Assembly (NCBI GenBank): GCA_900770075.1
Contig: CAAGIZ010000099.1
Location: forward strand, 1 to 22,474
Direction of reading: 5' to 3'
DNA length: 22,474 nt
From: Spirochaetia bacterium
GTDB lineage: Bacteria > Spirochaetota > Spirochaetia > Treponematales > Treponemataceae
In this document: piece after piece, positions 7,990 through 15,611 of the stretch
Numbering within the stretch: position 1 is the stretch's first letter
Layout: each line of letters begins with the position of its first letter
Made by a program: the position numbers and the translations under genes
The notes under the pieces: generated by a model
Databases searched by the model: none
The model's input: only the letters and a program-made list of their open reading frames with translations
What the model was told of the DNA's origin: nothing

Positions 7990-9459
7990 AGGTTTCATGC
8001 TTGTCATGTAACTTCTAAGCTTTCTGCCCACAACTTCGATCGGGTGGTTGCGGATTTCGGCATTTACTGAAACAAGCTGGGTATTGCTTACGGCGTTATC
8101 CTTAACATCAAGACCTTTTCCGATTACATCAGTGTGGAGTTTCGGCATAAGGTCTTTTGCCATCATCGGGGCGGCAACCCTTGCAAACAGGTAGCAACCG
8201 TATTCAGCAGTGTCGGAAATTACGCGGTTCATTTCGTAGAGGCGCTTGCGGTCAATCAGGTTTGCGATGAGCGGAACTTCGTGGAGGGATTCGTAGTAAG
8301 CAGATTCTTCTTTGATTCCGGCATCAACCATAGTTTCAAATGCAAGTTCGCAGCCGGCCTTAACCATGGCAACCATGAGGATTCCCTTGTCGAAATATTC
8401 CTGCTCGGAAATTTCGTCTTTTGATTCTTCGTTCTTTTCAAAAGGAAGGGCACCTGTTTCTTCCCGCCATGTCAAAAGGTCGTGGTCTTTGTTTGCCCAG
8501 TCCTGCATCATTGTGGAAGAGAATTTTCCGCTGATGATGTCGTCCATGTGTTTCTGGTAGAGAGGAGCAAGAAGCTTTTTGATTTCCTTAGAAAGTTCGT
8601 TGGCCTTGATTTTTGCAGGGTTAGAAAGCCTGTCCATCATGTTGGTAATTCCGCCCCACTTGAGCGCTTCAGAAATTACGTTCCAGCCGTGCATAAGGAG
8701 TTTTGTAGCGTATTCAGGAGCAATGCCTTCGCTTACCATCTTGTCGTAGCAGACAATAGTTCCAGCCTGAAGCATACCGCACAGGATTGTCTGCTCGCCC
8801 ATAAGGTCAGACTTAACTTCTGCAACGAAACTTGATTCAAGAACACCGGCCTTGCTTCCGCCCATACCAACAGCCAGAGCCTTTGCATAAGCCCAGCCCT
8901 TGCCTTCAGGGTCGTTTACCGGGTGAACGGCGATAAGGTCAGGAACACCAAAACCTCTCTGGAATTCATGCCATACTTCTGTTCCCGGGCCTTTAGGAGC
9001 GCACATAACAACAGTGATGTCGTCGCGAATCTGCATTCCTTCTTCAATCATGTTAAAACCGTGGCTGTACCAGAGGGCAGAACCTTTTTTCATTCTCTTC
9101 ATAACTTCGGTAATAACGGCAGTGTGCTGCTTGTCCGGGGTAAGGTTACCAACCAGGTCGGCAGTAGGAATAAGTTCGTCGTAAGTACCTACTTTAAAGC
9201 CGTTTTCAGTGGCATTTTTCCATGACTGACGCTTCTGTTCAATGGCTTCCTTGCGCAGTGCATAAGAAACATCAAGACCAGAGTCGCGAAGACACATACC
9301 CTGGTTCAAACCCTGGGCACCGCAGCCGACAATTACGATTTTTTTGCCTTTAAGGGCATTAACGCCGTCAGCAAATTCTTCTTTAGCCATAGAACGGCAG
9401 TGCCCCAGCTGCAGACGAGCTTCCCGCCACGGAATAGAATTAAAGTAGTTGTTTCCCAT
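7981..9459 (-). CDS. ilvC: Ketol-acid reductoisomerase (NADP+), class II
   Basis: IlvC isomerises and reduces 2-acetolactate to 2,3-dihydroxyisovalerate (and the 2-aceto-2-hydroxybutyrate equivalent), the second common step of valine, leucine and isoleucine synthesis, using NADPH and Mg2+ in the cytoplasm. The 492-residue length and close likeness to E. coli IlvC mark the long class II form. Visible features: GCGAQG Rossmann loop (45-50); Arg69, Arg77 and Ser79 for NADPH preference; His133 in YSHGFN; metal ligands Asp218 and Glu222 in SDLMGEQ; Glu390 and Glu394 in ESLHE; Ser415. Trp130 and Trp163 replace residues I remember as Gly and Arg in E. coli, with unknown effect. AGGAG (complement at 9467-9471) supports the start. 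No ilvB, ilvN or ilvD is adjacent, so it is a stand-alone gene. Confidence 0.97.
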   Translation of the reverse strand: MGNNYFNSIPWREARLQLGHCRSMAKEEFADGVNALKGKKIVIVGCGAQGLNQGMCLRDSGLDVSYALRKEAIEQKRQSWKNATENGFKVGTYDELIPTADLVGNLTPDKQHTAVITEVMKRMKKGSALWYSHGFNMIEEGMQIRDDITVVMCAPKGPGTEVWHEFQRGFGVPDLIAVHPVNDPEGKGWAYAKALAVGMGGSKAGVLESSFVAEVKSDLMGEQTILCGMLQAGTIVCYDKMVSEGIAPEYATKLLMHGWNVISEALKWGGITNMMDRLSNPAKIKANELSKEIKKLLAPLYQKHMDDIISGKFSSTMMQDWANKDHDLLTWREETGALPFEKNEESKDEISEQEYFDKGILMVAMVKAGCELAFETMVDAGIKEESAYYESLHEVPLIANLIDRKRLYEMNRVISDTAEYGCYLFARVAAPMMAKDLMPKLHTDVIGKGLDVKDNAVSNTQLVSVNAEIRNHPIEVVGRKLRSYMTSMKPVL

Positions 9460-9488
9460 TTTTTATCTCCTGAGGAAAATTTTTTTTT

Positions 9489-9602
9489 GGGCGTGTCCGC
9501 TTTCAGGGGTTCCCCCTTCCAGCGGCCGGGCTTTGCGCGGTTCCGGCATACGCCTCCATTCCCATTCGGGAACGGCTCCGCCGCCGCTCCAATCCCTCAC
9601 GC
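9489..9602 (-). repeat. GC-rich repeat element in the ilvC 5' leader, copy B
   Basis: On the plus strand the block opens with GGGCGTG and closes with ATCCCTCACGC, so its ends can pair (GCGTG/CACGC). Inside are CGGCCGGGCTTTGCGCGG and CATTCCCATTCGGGAACGG, the latter with its own hairpin. Boundaries of this kind (GGGCGT ... GGGCTTT ... ATCCCTCACGC) resemble a small repeat I remember from many Bacteroidetes genomes and some treponemes. It fills the leader of ilvC between a candidate promoter and the ribosome site, so it should be transcribed with the gene. Confidence 0.6.
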
Positions 9603-9628
9603 TTAGAAAATTCAATAAATTAAGACAT

Positions 9629-9658
9629 ATTCTACAGAAAAAACAGGCATTGCGTAAA
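9629..9658 (-). promoter_or_regulatory. Candidate ilvC promoter
   Basis: Read on the minus strand, TTTACG (9653-9658) and TAGAAT (9629-9634) are 18 bp apart. The predicted start near 9622 gives a leader of about 160 nt containing the repeat element at 9489-9602. The -35 is weak. No T-box, leader peptide or other amino-acid sensing element could be made out. The stretch 9660-9870 beyond it shows no gene. Confidence 0.4.
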
Positions 9659-9872
9659 GTGAAATAATTTAAAGTGAATGTTGCGATTTATGCAATGTGG
9701 GGAGAGGTAGGTGATTTCAGGGGCTCCGCATTATAAACCTTTTAAGGAAAGATTGGGGCGAGAGGGAGCGAATGGGCAGTCAAAAACACTCTGGTTGCAA
9801 AAGTTCCGTTCATTCTGCTTGACAGGCTTGGTTTCCCGACATGAACGTTTTGCAAAATGATAGAAAAAATAT

Positions 9873-9959
9873 CGGAAAGAGAGGGATTCGAACCCTCGGT
9901 ACCCTTTCGAGTACGCACGCCTTCCAAGCGTGGACCTTAAACCACTCGGACATCTTTCC
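9873..9959 (-). tRNA. tRNA-Ser (anticodon GGA)
   Basis: On the minus strand the acceptor arm GGAAAGA pairs with TCTTTCC, with discriminator G (9873). The anticodon arm reads CACGCTTGGAAGGCGTG with anticodon GGA. A long variable arm (CGTACTCGAAAGGGTACCG) is typical of class II tRNAs, and the T arm is GAGGGTTCGAATCCCTC. Together these give a serine tRNA reading UCC and UCU. The 3' CCA is not encoded. It stands alone between ilvC and the MATE gene. Confidence 0.96.
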
Positions 9960-9969
9960 AAAAAACACT

Positions 9970-10003
9970 CTGACAAGCTTGTCAGTTTTTTTAGCATATT
10001 ATA
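9970..10003 (-). promoter_or_regulatory. tRNA-Ser promoter region with perfect 16-bp palindrome
   Basis: A consensus TATAAT lies on the minus strand at 9998-10003; no good -35 was found. Just downstream, inside the tRNA leader, CTGACAAGCTTGTCAG (9970-9985) is a perfect palindrome. It could be an operator or a small hairpin. On the plus strand seven T follow it at once, as in a terminator; on the minus strand six T follow after a few bases. Confidence 0.5.
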
Positions 10004-10094
10004 TTTTAAGAAAAAAATCAATAATGGCACCACGAAAAACGCACCTTTGAAACTATGAGTTAAGAATACAGCGCTTCCTGTAAAGAAATTCTTC

Positions 10095-11546
10095 CTATTT
10101 TTGATTATTTAAAGTCGATGTACTGTGCAGCGAAGGAAGCAAAAAGATGAACATTCCGGCGGCAATAAGGACTGCTACCAGGTCGGCTATTGGCTGTGCG
10201 AAGATTATTCCGTTCAGTCCGAAAAGTTTTTTCATTATGAAGATTGTGGGCAAAAATACAAAGCCCTGCCTGCTGACTGCCAGAACCATGGACTGTAAAC
10301 CTTTACCCATGCCCTGAAAGGTAAAGTTAAGGACAAACATTATTCCGATGAACGGCGTTGATGACATAAGGGCGGAAATCATCTCTATGCCCATTGCAAC
10401 CACTGCCAGGTCTTCGGAGAAGATGTTTATAATCTGTTTTGCAAAGAGCAGATACAGTCCTGTAAGCACAAAGCCTGTTGCTACGTTCAGAAATATCGAA
10501 AAGCGGATTATCTTTTTTAGCCGGGAAAAATTCTGCGAGCCGTAGTTGTAGCCTATGAGCGGGGCTATGCCAATTCCCAGTCCCAGCTGTATGAAAATTG
10601 CCAGCATGTTTGCCTTTAGGGCAACTCCGATGGAAGCCACAGGAATGTCGCCGTAAACTGCTGTCCCATTTATGAAGGTTTTTATGAGGGGCAGCAGGTT
10701 TTCTGATGTAACCGGAACGCTGTAGTAGGAGGCAAGAAGGTTGTTTGTAAGGATTGAACTGAGGCTCATCAGTATGTTAGTAAGGCTTGCCGGAAGACCG
10801 ATGGCAAGGACACCCGTCAAAATTCCTCCGCTAATCTTAAAAAACTTCGGATTTACGGTAAGAACTGAATTTTTTGAAAGCACGTGGAACAGATAGATTA
10901 CTATTGTAACGACGTTTGCAATTACAGTGGCTATGGCCGCCCCTTTTGCTCCCATTCCCAGACCGGGAATGCCTAGAAAGGAGTTGAGGATAAAAATCGG
11001 GTCGAGGATTATGTTTACGGCAGTTCCCGCAATGAGGCCTGTCATGGAAGTCTGGGAGGCACCTTCTCCGCGGATTATGTTTGTGTAGGCTGTGGAAATT
11101 ACGATGGCAGGTCCGCCGAAGGCTATGCAGGTAAGGTAGTCTCTGGCAAAGCCTTCTGTGGTCTGGGTTGTGCCGATCATTTTGAGAATGCCTTCCATGC
11201 TGCATAAAATAAGGGACATCCCCAGAAAACCTGTGAAAATCCCTGCATAAAAGCAGAAAGAGGATATGTTTTTTACTTTATCGTAGTTTTTTTCGCCAAG
11301 GGCACGGCTTATAAAGGAAGAACCGCCCATGCCGAAGATGTTGCCAGCTGCCATAAGAAAGATGAAAATCGGGGTTGCAACGTTTACGGCTGCAAATTGG
11401 CTGGGATCTCCTGTCTGCCCCACAAAAAATGCGTCTACCATGTTGTAGAGGACTGTAACAATCATGCTGAGGACTGTGGGCAGGGCAAATTTTATTACTG
11501 CTTTTGGAACCGGTGTATGTTCAAAAATTTCTATGTTTTTTATCAT
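10095..11546 (-). CDS. MATE family efflux transporter
   Basis: A 483-residue integral membrane protein of usual MATE length with about 12 hydrophobic helices. These exporters move drugs or metabolites outward in exchange for Na+ or H+. Family features: the N-terminal PTVLSMIVTVLYNMVDAFFVG segment (two parts, residues about 24-44), GMGGSSFISRALGEKNYDK in the helix 2-3 region, and the matching second-half PASLTNILMSLSS, GLGIGIAPLIGYNYGSQN and GMGKGLQS segments. It resembles the MepA/DinF-like branch, but the substrate is unknown. It is a single gene with a good promoter (11556-11583) only a few bases before the ATG, and no Shine-Dalgarno site, suggesting a leaderless message. It is divergent from the pallilysin-like gene, 166 bp apart. 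Confidence 0.93.
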   Translation of the reverse strand: MIKNIEIFEHTPVPKAVIKFALPTVLSMIVTVLYNMVDAFFVGQTGDPSQFAAVNVATPIFIFLMAAGNIFGMGGSSFISRALGEKNYDKVKNISSFCFYAGIFTGFLGMSLILCSMEGILKMIGTTQTTEGFARDYLTCIAFGGPAIVISTAYTNIIRGEGASQTSMTGLIAGTAVNIILDPIFILNSFLGIPGLGMGAKGAAIATVIANVVTIVIYLFHVLSKNSVLTVNPKFFKISGGILTGVLAIGLPASLTNILMSLSSILTNNLLASYYSVPVTSENLLPLIKTFINGTAVYGDIPVASIGVALKANMLAIFIQLGLGIGIAPLIGYNYGSQNFSRLKKIIRFSIFLNVATGFVLTGLYLLFAKQIINIFSEDLAVVAMGIEMISALMSSTPFIGIMFVLNFTFQGMGKGLQSMVLAVSRQGFVFLPTIFIMKKLFGLNGIIFAQPIADLVAVLIAAGMFIFLLPSLHSTSTLNNQK

Positions 11547-11555
11547 GACAGGTAA

Positions 11556-11583
11556 ATTCTATAAGAAATAAAAAAAATGTCAA
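11556..11583 (-). promoter_or_regulatory. Sigma-70 promoter of the MATE gene
   Basis: On the minus strand, consensus TTGACA (11578-11583) and TAGAAT (11556-11561) are 16 bp apart. Nine bases separate the -10 from the ATG, so transcription should start 2-4 bases before the gene. Confidence 0.65.
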
Positions 11584-11653
11584 TGAATGTTAATATATGG
11601 AAGATTTTTCAATTATTTTCAGAGAAAAATCAGCCTGAAGGACAGCCTGAGCG

Positions 11654-11703
11654 GAGAGTTTGCGGATAGAGAGTTTGCGGAAGAGATGAAAAATTGGTAA
11701 ACT
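11654..11703 (+). promoter_or_regulatory. Promoter of pallilysin-like gene with 13-bp direct repeats
   Basis: TTGCGG (11675-11680) and TAAACT (11698-11703) are 17 bp apart, and the -10 lies nine bases before the ATG at 11713. GAGAGTTTGCGGA occurs twice, at 11654-11666 and 11669-11681, the second copy covering the -35. Direct repeats 15 bp apart at this position could be binding sites for a regulator. Confidence 0.5.
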
Positions 11704-11712
11704 CTCTAAAAT

Positions 11713-13254
11713 ATGAAAAAGCTTATTCCCGTGATTTTTGTCGTTGTTGCAATGCTGCTTGCTTTTTTTCTTGCCGGCAAAAATCTTTTTGTAAAAGACA
11801 ATTCCTATTCAAGGGCAAAGGTCGTAAAGCCGCTGGTGGAAACTGAAGTTGCAGAAGCGGAAAAAACTGAGGATGGTTATGCCGACTATGAACAGACTTC
11901 TTTTATTGAACTTGCAAACGACGAAACCCTTTTAAATGTGGTTACGATGGATATTGACGGTGACGGTTATGACGACCAGATAAACATCGTAAAGACGTCG
12001 AAAAGTCCTTTTCTTGCCCTTATTGTAGGGCTTTATAATCCGGAATCTTCTTCTTACGTAAGGGCTGCGTGGATTGCTACTTCTGTAAGCCAGAGCCGCA
12101 CTTTTGCCTGTACTTCCCTTGACGTAATTGGAAACCACAAAAATTCCCTTGTTTATCAGGGAATTACTGATGAAGGGCACTCTGTACTGTGCATTTTTAA
12201 CGGAAGCCGGAACCGCAAGGGGGAGTTTATCCTTTCTAAAATCGGCGATTTTGAATCTGACGGAACTGTTTTTATCCAGCAGTCTGAACGCAACGAGGCT
12301 TATGAACTGAACCAGACTAAGGCGGACAGTTTTCCGGTCTGGGTTTATGCTTCGGATTCTTCGGAGGACGGTGCCAGGCTTGACCAGATACAGACGATGT
12401 ACGACTGGAACGAGGATGAAGGGCTTTATGTTCAGGTAAAGCAGATTCGGGTTACGGGAAACAGGATTGCGGCGAAGGAACTGGCGAGAATTCAGGACGG
12501 TACTGTGGAAACCTTTGCGAAATTTCTTGAAGGACTGTGGTACAAGACGGAAAACTCCGGGGATGACGTGCGCTACATCTTTTTTGACCCCCAGGCACAC
12601 GAGATAATTTTTTATTTTCAGGACAGCGAGGAGGTTTACTCCTGGCTGGATGCAAAACTTCGCAGAAACGGAATGTATTTTACTTCCATAAACCAGTCCA
12701 TTGAAAATTTACAGAGGCGGTTTGACATTTCCCTTGTAAATGTGGACGAGGTACGGATTAGAATTCAGGATGACGTGCGGATGATAATCAGCGAAAGCAC
12801 CCTTTGGGACGGCAACTACAAAAAGGTTTCTTCCAGAATGGCTAAAAAGACTGTGCAGGGTGAATCTGAAAAGGCGGTAAAAAAACTGACGGAAGGGCCT
12901 GCCTGGAGCAGTGCTGACGGAAAATATTTTGTCTTTTCTGACGGAAGCTATCTTATGGAGTCGGAAGATCTGTCTGACACCGGGCGTTTTGTCTTGAACA
13001 GCATTTCCGGGTCTGTGCTTTTGCAGTTCAGAAGCGACACGAAGGTGAACTTTTTCAGCGGATATTATGCTGCTTCCTTTGGAAAAATCAAGAAAACTGA
13101 AAAAAACAAAAGGGGTAAGATTACCGAGTACACCGTAGACGACACGGACACTGTAATTTTGCAGGCCGTAAACGTAAGTCCGGACGGTTTTTTCCAAAGC
13201 GAAACCAAGCCTTTAACCCTTAAAAAAACTGAACTGAAAAAGACGGAAGAATAG
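11713..13254 (+). CDS. Pallilysin-related (Tp0751-like) membrane-anchored protein
   Basis: A 513-residue protein with an N-terminal hydrophobic segment (about 5-21) and no lipobox Cys, so it is anchored in the inner membrane or secreted. Residues about 271-371 match T. pallidum Tp0751 (pallilysin, a vascular adhesin) as I remember it: EGLWYKTENSG, YIFFDPQAHEIIF, a spaced RRFDISLV and STLWDGNYKK line up with AGLWIQTE, LFFDREHAEITF, RRRLEVTF and TSMWDGQYTR. The Tp0751 HEVIH metalloprotease motif falls on DEVRI (345-349) here, so the catalytic motif is absent. Residues 78-90 (DIDGDGYDDQ) look like a calcium-binding loop in an N-terminal domain that Tp0751 lacks. A binding or scaffold role is more likely than proteolysis; the real function is unknown. 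The gene is alone, with a near-leaderless promoter. Confidence 0.8.
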   Translation: MKKLIPVIFVVVAMLLAFFLAGKNLFVKDNSYSRAKVVKPLVETEVAEAEKTEDGYADYEQTSFIELANDETLLNVVTMDIDGDGYDDQINIVKTSKSPFLALIVGLYNPESSSYVRAAWIATSVSQSRTFACTSLDVIGNHKNSLVYQGITDEGHSVLCIFNGSRNRKGEFILSKIGDFESDGTVFIQQSERNEAYELNQTKADSFPVWVYASDSSEDGARLDQIQTMYDWNEDEGLYVQVKQIRVTGNRIAAKELARIQDGTVETFAKFLEGLWYKTENSGDDVRYIFFDPQAHEIIFYFQDSEEVYSWLDAKLRRNGMYFTSINQSIENLQRRFDISLVNVDEVRIRIQDDVRMIISESTLWDGNYKKVSSRMAKKTVQGESEKAVKKLTEGPAWSSADGKYFVFSDGSYLMESEDLSDTGRFVLNSISGSVLLQFRSDTKVNFFSGYYAASFGKIKKTEKNKRGKITEYTVDDTDTVILQAVNVSPDGFFQSETKPLTLKKTELKKTEE

Positions 13255-13278
13255 GGCACCCCGAAAACCCTGCCTGAA

Positions 13279-13350
13279 GCGGTTTGACGGCGGACTTAGC
13301 CCGGATTGGAGCCCCGTAGTTGGGGCCGGCAAAAGGGGCGGGAGGGCGGC
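13279..13350. repeat. GC-rich intergenic repeat, copy C
   Basis: GGCGGACTTAGCCCGGA (13289-13305) nearly repeats 473-490, and GGATTGGAGC (13303-13312) matches the reverse complement of the end of the ilvC-leader element (GCTCCAATCC). GCCCC-GTAGTT-GGGGC forms a small hairpin inside. It lies between the pallilysin-like gene and alaS; the rest of that 286-bp gap shows no gene. The pallilysin-like gene may end in this structured region. Confidence 0.5.
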
Positions 13351-13502
13351 TTTTTATTTTCCGTAACTGTTCCTGAAGTCTGTTTTTTTTTGCCGGCACC
13401 AATGAGCGGTTAGGGAAGGGCGGAAAGCCGGCTTGACCGGAAGATGCGCTCCCTTTAATGTTCCTTTTTTAAACTTACCTTTGGAGAGGGGAGGGCGGGA
13501 TA

Positions 13503-13531
13503 TTGAATTTATGCGGCCAAATATATAAAAT
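13503..13531 (+). promoter_or_regulatory. Candidate alaS promoter
   Basis: TTGAAT (13503-13508) and TAAAAT (13526-13531) are 17 bp apart. The -10 ends nine bases before the alaS ATG, and no Shine-Dalgarno site exists, so the message is probably leaderless. Confidence 0.55.
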
Positions 13532-13540
13532 ATTAAAATT

Positions 13541-15367
13541 ATGACTGCAAATGAATTACGTTCAAAGTATATCGAATTTTTTAAATCAAAAAATCATGTT
13601 GAAATTTCTGGCCAGTCTTTGATTCCGGAAAATGATCCTTCGGTTCTATTTACTACTGCGGGGATGCATCCTCTTGTTCCTTATCTTCTTGGCGAAAAAC
13701 ATCCTGCCGGAACCCGTCTTACGGACTATCAGAAATGCGTGCGCACCGGCGATATTGACGAAGTAGGCGATCCCAGCCATCTTACCTGTTTTGAAATGCT
13801 GGGTAACTGGTCCTTGGGCGATTATTTTAAAAAAGAATCCATTGCCTATTCCTACGAATTTTTAACGAGCCCAAAATGGCTTGGTCTTGACCCCCGCATG
13901 CTTTCCGTAACTGTTTTTGCCGGCGACGAAAATGCTCCGCGGGACGAAGAGGCTGCTGAAGCCTGGAAAGCCAACGGAATGCCTGAGGACAGGATTGCTT
14001 ATCTTCCTGCTGGGGACAACTGGTGGGCTGCCGGTCCTACAGGTCCTTGCGGTCCTGACACTGAAATTTTTTACTGGGTGGGTGAAGGTCTTCCGCCTGA
14101 AGGTTCCAACAAGGGTACTGACAGCGAACACTGGCTTGAAATCTGGAACAACGTTTTCATGCAGTTTAACCGCATTGACGAAAAGACTCTTGAACCGCTC
14201 CCGAAAAAGAACGTGGACACCGGTATGGGGCTTGAGCGTACCAACTGCATCCTGCAGGGAAAGACTTCTGTCTATCTGACGGAGGTTTTCCAGCCTGTAA
14301 TCAAAAAAATCGAGGAACTTGCTTCCTATTCATACGGCTCTGACGAGGAAAAAGACCGGTCGGTGCGGATTATTGCTGACCACAGCCGGGCTTCTGTGTT
14401 TATTATTGGCGACCCGAAAGGCATTTCGCCGTCGAACGTGGGTGCCGGCTATGTTTTACGCCGCCTTATTCGCCGGGCAGTGCGCCACGGAATGAAGCTT
14501 GGCATCGAAAAATCTTTCCTTGCTGAGATTGCGGACGCTGTAATCGATAATTTTAAGATTGCTTACCCTGAACTTGAGCAGAACGCTGACAAGATAAAAG
14601 CTGAACTTACCGGCGAGGAAGAAAAATTCCGCCTGACACTGAAAAAAGGTGAGGCTGAATTCCAGAAACTTCTGCCGAATTTGATGAAAAATCCTAAAAA
14701 GATTATTTCCGGCAAGGTTGCCTACAACCTTTACGAAACCTACGGTTACCCTCTGGAACTTACTCAGGAACTGGGTGCGGAGCACGGCTTTACGGTGGAT
14801 GTGGAAGGCTTTAAGGAAGCGGAAAAAAAGCATCAGGAAGCGTCAAAATCCCTGGATGCGGGAAAGGCTAAGGGAGGTCTTGCTGAGCAGTCGGACGTTG
14901 CAACAAAGTACCACACCGCTACCCACCTTCTGCAGCAGGCTTTGACCATCGTTTTGGGAGACAAGGTTGCCCAGAAGGGTTCCAACATCAACAACGAGCG
15001 CATGCGCTTTGACTTTACCTTTGACCGTCCTATGGAAAAAGAGGAAATCCAGAAGGTTGAGGATATCGTAAACGAAAAAATCCGGGAAGATTTGCCGGTT
15101 ACCATGGAAATTATGACTCTGGACGAGGCAAAAAAACAGGGTGCTAGGGCTCTTTTTGCAAACAAGTACGGAGAGCAGGTTAAGGTTTACACCGTGGGAC
15201 GCAATCCTAAGGACGACTGGTTCTCCAAGGAAGTCTGCGGGGGGCCTCACGTTCAGCATACGGCTCAAATCGGCGAGTTTAAGATTGTTAAAGAGCAGTC
15301 TTCTTCTGCCGGGGTTCGGAGAATCCGGGCTGTTATTTCCGGCGGGCTTCCCCTTGACCCTCAATAG
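13541..15367 (+). CDS. alaS: Alanine--tRNA ligase, short form lacking C-Ala domain
   Basis: AlaRS charges tRNA-Ala and removes mischarged serine or glycine. The 608-residue protein holds the class II catalytic domain (residues about 1-240: LFTTAGMHPLVPYLLGE, RTGDIDEVG, FEMLGNWSLGDYFKKE, DTGMGLER), the tRNA-recognition middle domain (GYVLRRLIRRAVRHG near 305) and the editing domain with zinc ligands in HTATH (near 468) and CGGPH (near 567). The usual CGGTH reads CGGPH here. The C-terminal C-Ala oligomerisation domain, present in the roughly 875-residue E. coli enzyme, is missing. T. pallidum and Borrelia AlaRS are, as I recall, similarly short, so this is a lineage trait rather than truncation. 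It is followed by the SurA-like gene after 244 bp of hairpins, an order I recall from T. pallidum TP1017-TP1016. Confidence 0.96.
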   Translation: MTANELRSKYIEFFKSKNHVEISGQSLIPENDPSVLFTTAGMHPLVPYLLGEKHPAGTRLTDYQKCVRTGDIDEVGDPSHLTCFEMLGNWSLGDYFKKESIAYSYEFLTSPKWLGLDPRMLSVTVFAGDENAPRDEEAAEAWKANGMPEDRIAYLPAGDNWWAAGPTGPCGPDTEIFYWVGEGLPPEGSNKGTDSEHWLEIWNNVFMQFNRIDEKTLEPLPKKNVDTGMGLERTNCILQGKTSVYLTEVFQPVIKKIEELASYSYGSDEEKDRSVRIIADHSRASVFIIGDPKGISPSNVGAGYVLRRLIRRAVRHGMKLGIEKSFLAEIADAVIDNFKIAYPELEQNADKIKAELTGEEEKFRLTLKKGEAEFQKLLPNLMKNPKKIISGKVAYNLYETYGYPLELTQELGAEHGFTVDVEGFKEAEKKHQEASKSLDAGKAKGGLAEQSDVATKYHTATHLLQQALTIVLGDKVAQKGSNINNERMRFDFTFDRPMEKEEIQKVEDIVNEKIREDLPVTMEIMTLDEAKKQGARALFANKYGEQVKVYTVGRNPKDDWFSKEVCGGPHVQHTAQIGEFKIVKEQSSSAGVRRIRAVISGGLPLDPQ

Positions 15368-15530
15368 GGAACTTCTAAAAACTTCCGCTTTTAGAGGTGA
15401 CTTTAAAATAGCTTAAAAAAACAGGCAGCGTCTGAAAACTTAGGTTTTTCTGGATGACCTGTAACTGGCTGGAAGGCCGGTTGTTTATAAATGGAGGGAA
15501 TCTCTAAAAACTTCAGTTTTTGAGGTGCCC
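15367..15530. repeat. Three spaced copies of a CTCTAAAAACT hairpin
   Basis: ACTTCTAAAA (15371-15380) pairs with TTTTAGAGGT (15389-15398). About 130 bases on, ATCTCTAAAAACT (15500-15512) pairs with AGTTTTTGAGGT (15515-15526). A weaker copy lies at 15429-15457. The two best copies agree over about 36 bases, both beginning GGGAA. They may end or attenuate the alaS transcript, but there is no T run. The 244-bp gap shows no gene. Confidence 0.55.
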
Positions 15531-15611
15531 TGGAGCCGGGTTATGTTTTTGTTCTGGCTCTCAGCAGTTCCGTTTTTTGCGGGGCTGACAAGAAAATGAT
15601 AAGGAAAGTTT

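Noticed and set aside
9460..9630. T-box or leader-peptide attenuator for ilvC
   Set aside because: No T-box sequence, no Leu/Val/Ile-rich short reading frame and no terminator at the right place; the leader is filled by the GC-rich repeat.
10025..10045. TGGCAC at 10025 as a second sigma-54 promoter
   Set aside because: No GC dinucleotide ten bases after the GG and no gene downstream in that direction within a reasonable distance.
9841..10050. Open frames on both strands covering the tRNA-Ser
   Set aside because: They translate a clear tRNA and its promoter, have no family likeness and no ribosome sites.
12598..12612. HEII in the pallilysin-like protein as a possible HEXXH
   Set aside because: The fourth residue after His is Phe, so the second zinc-binding His is missing.
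15367..15530. Spaced repeats as a CRISPR array
   Set aside because: Only three unequal hairpins, imperfect repeats, irregular spacing and no cas genes.
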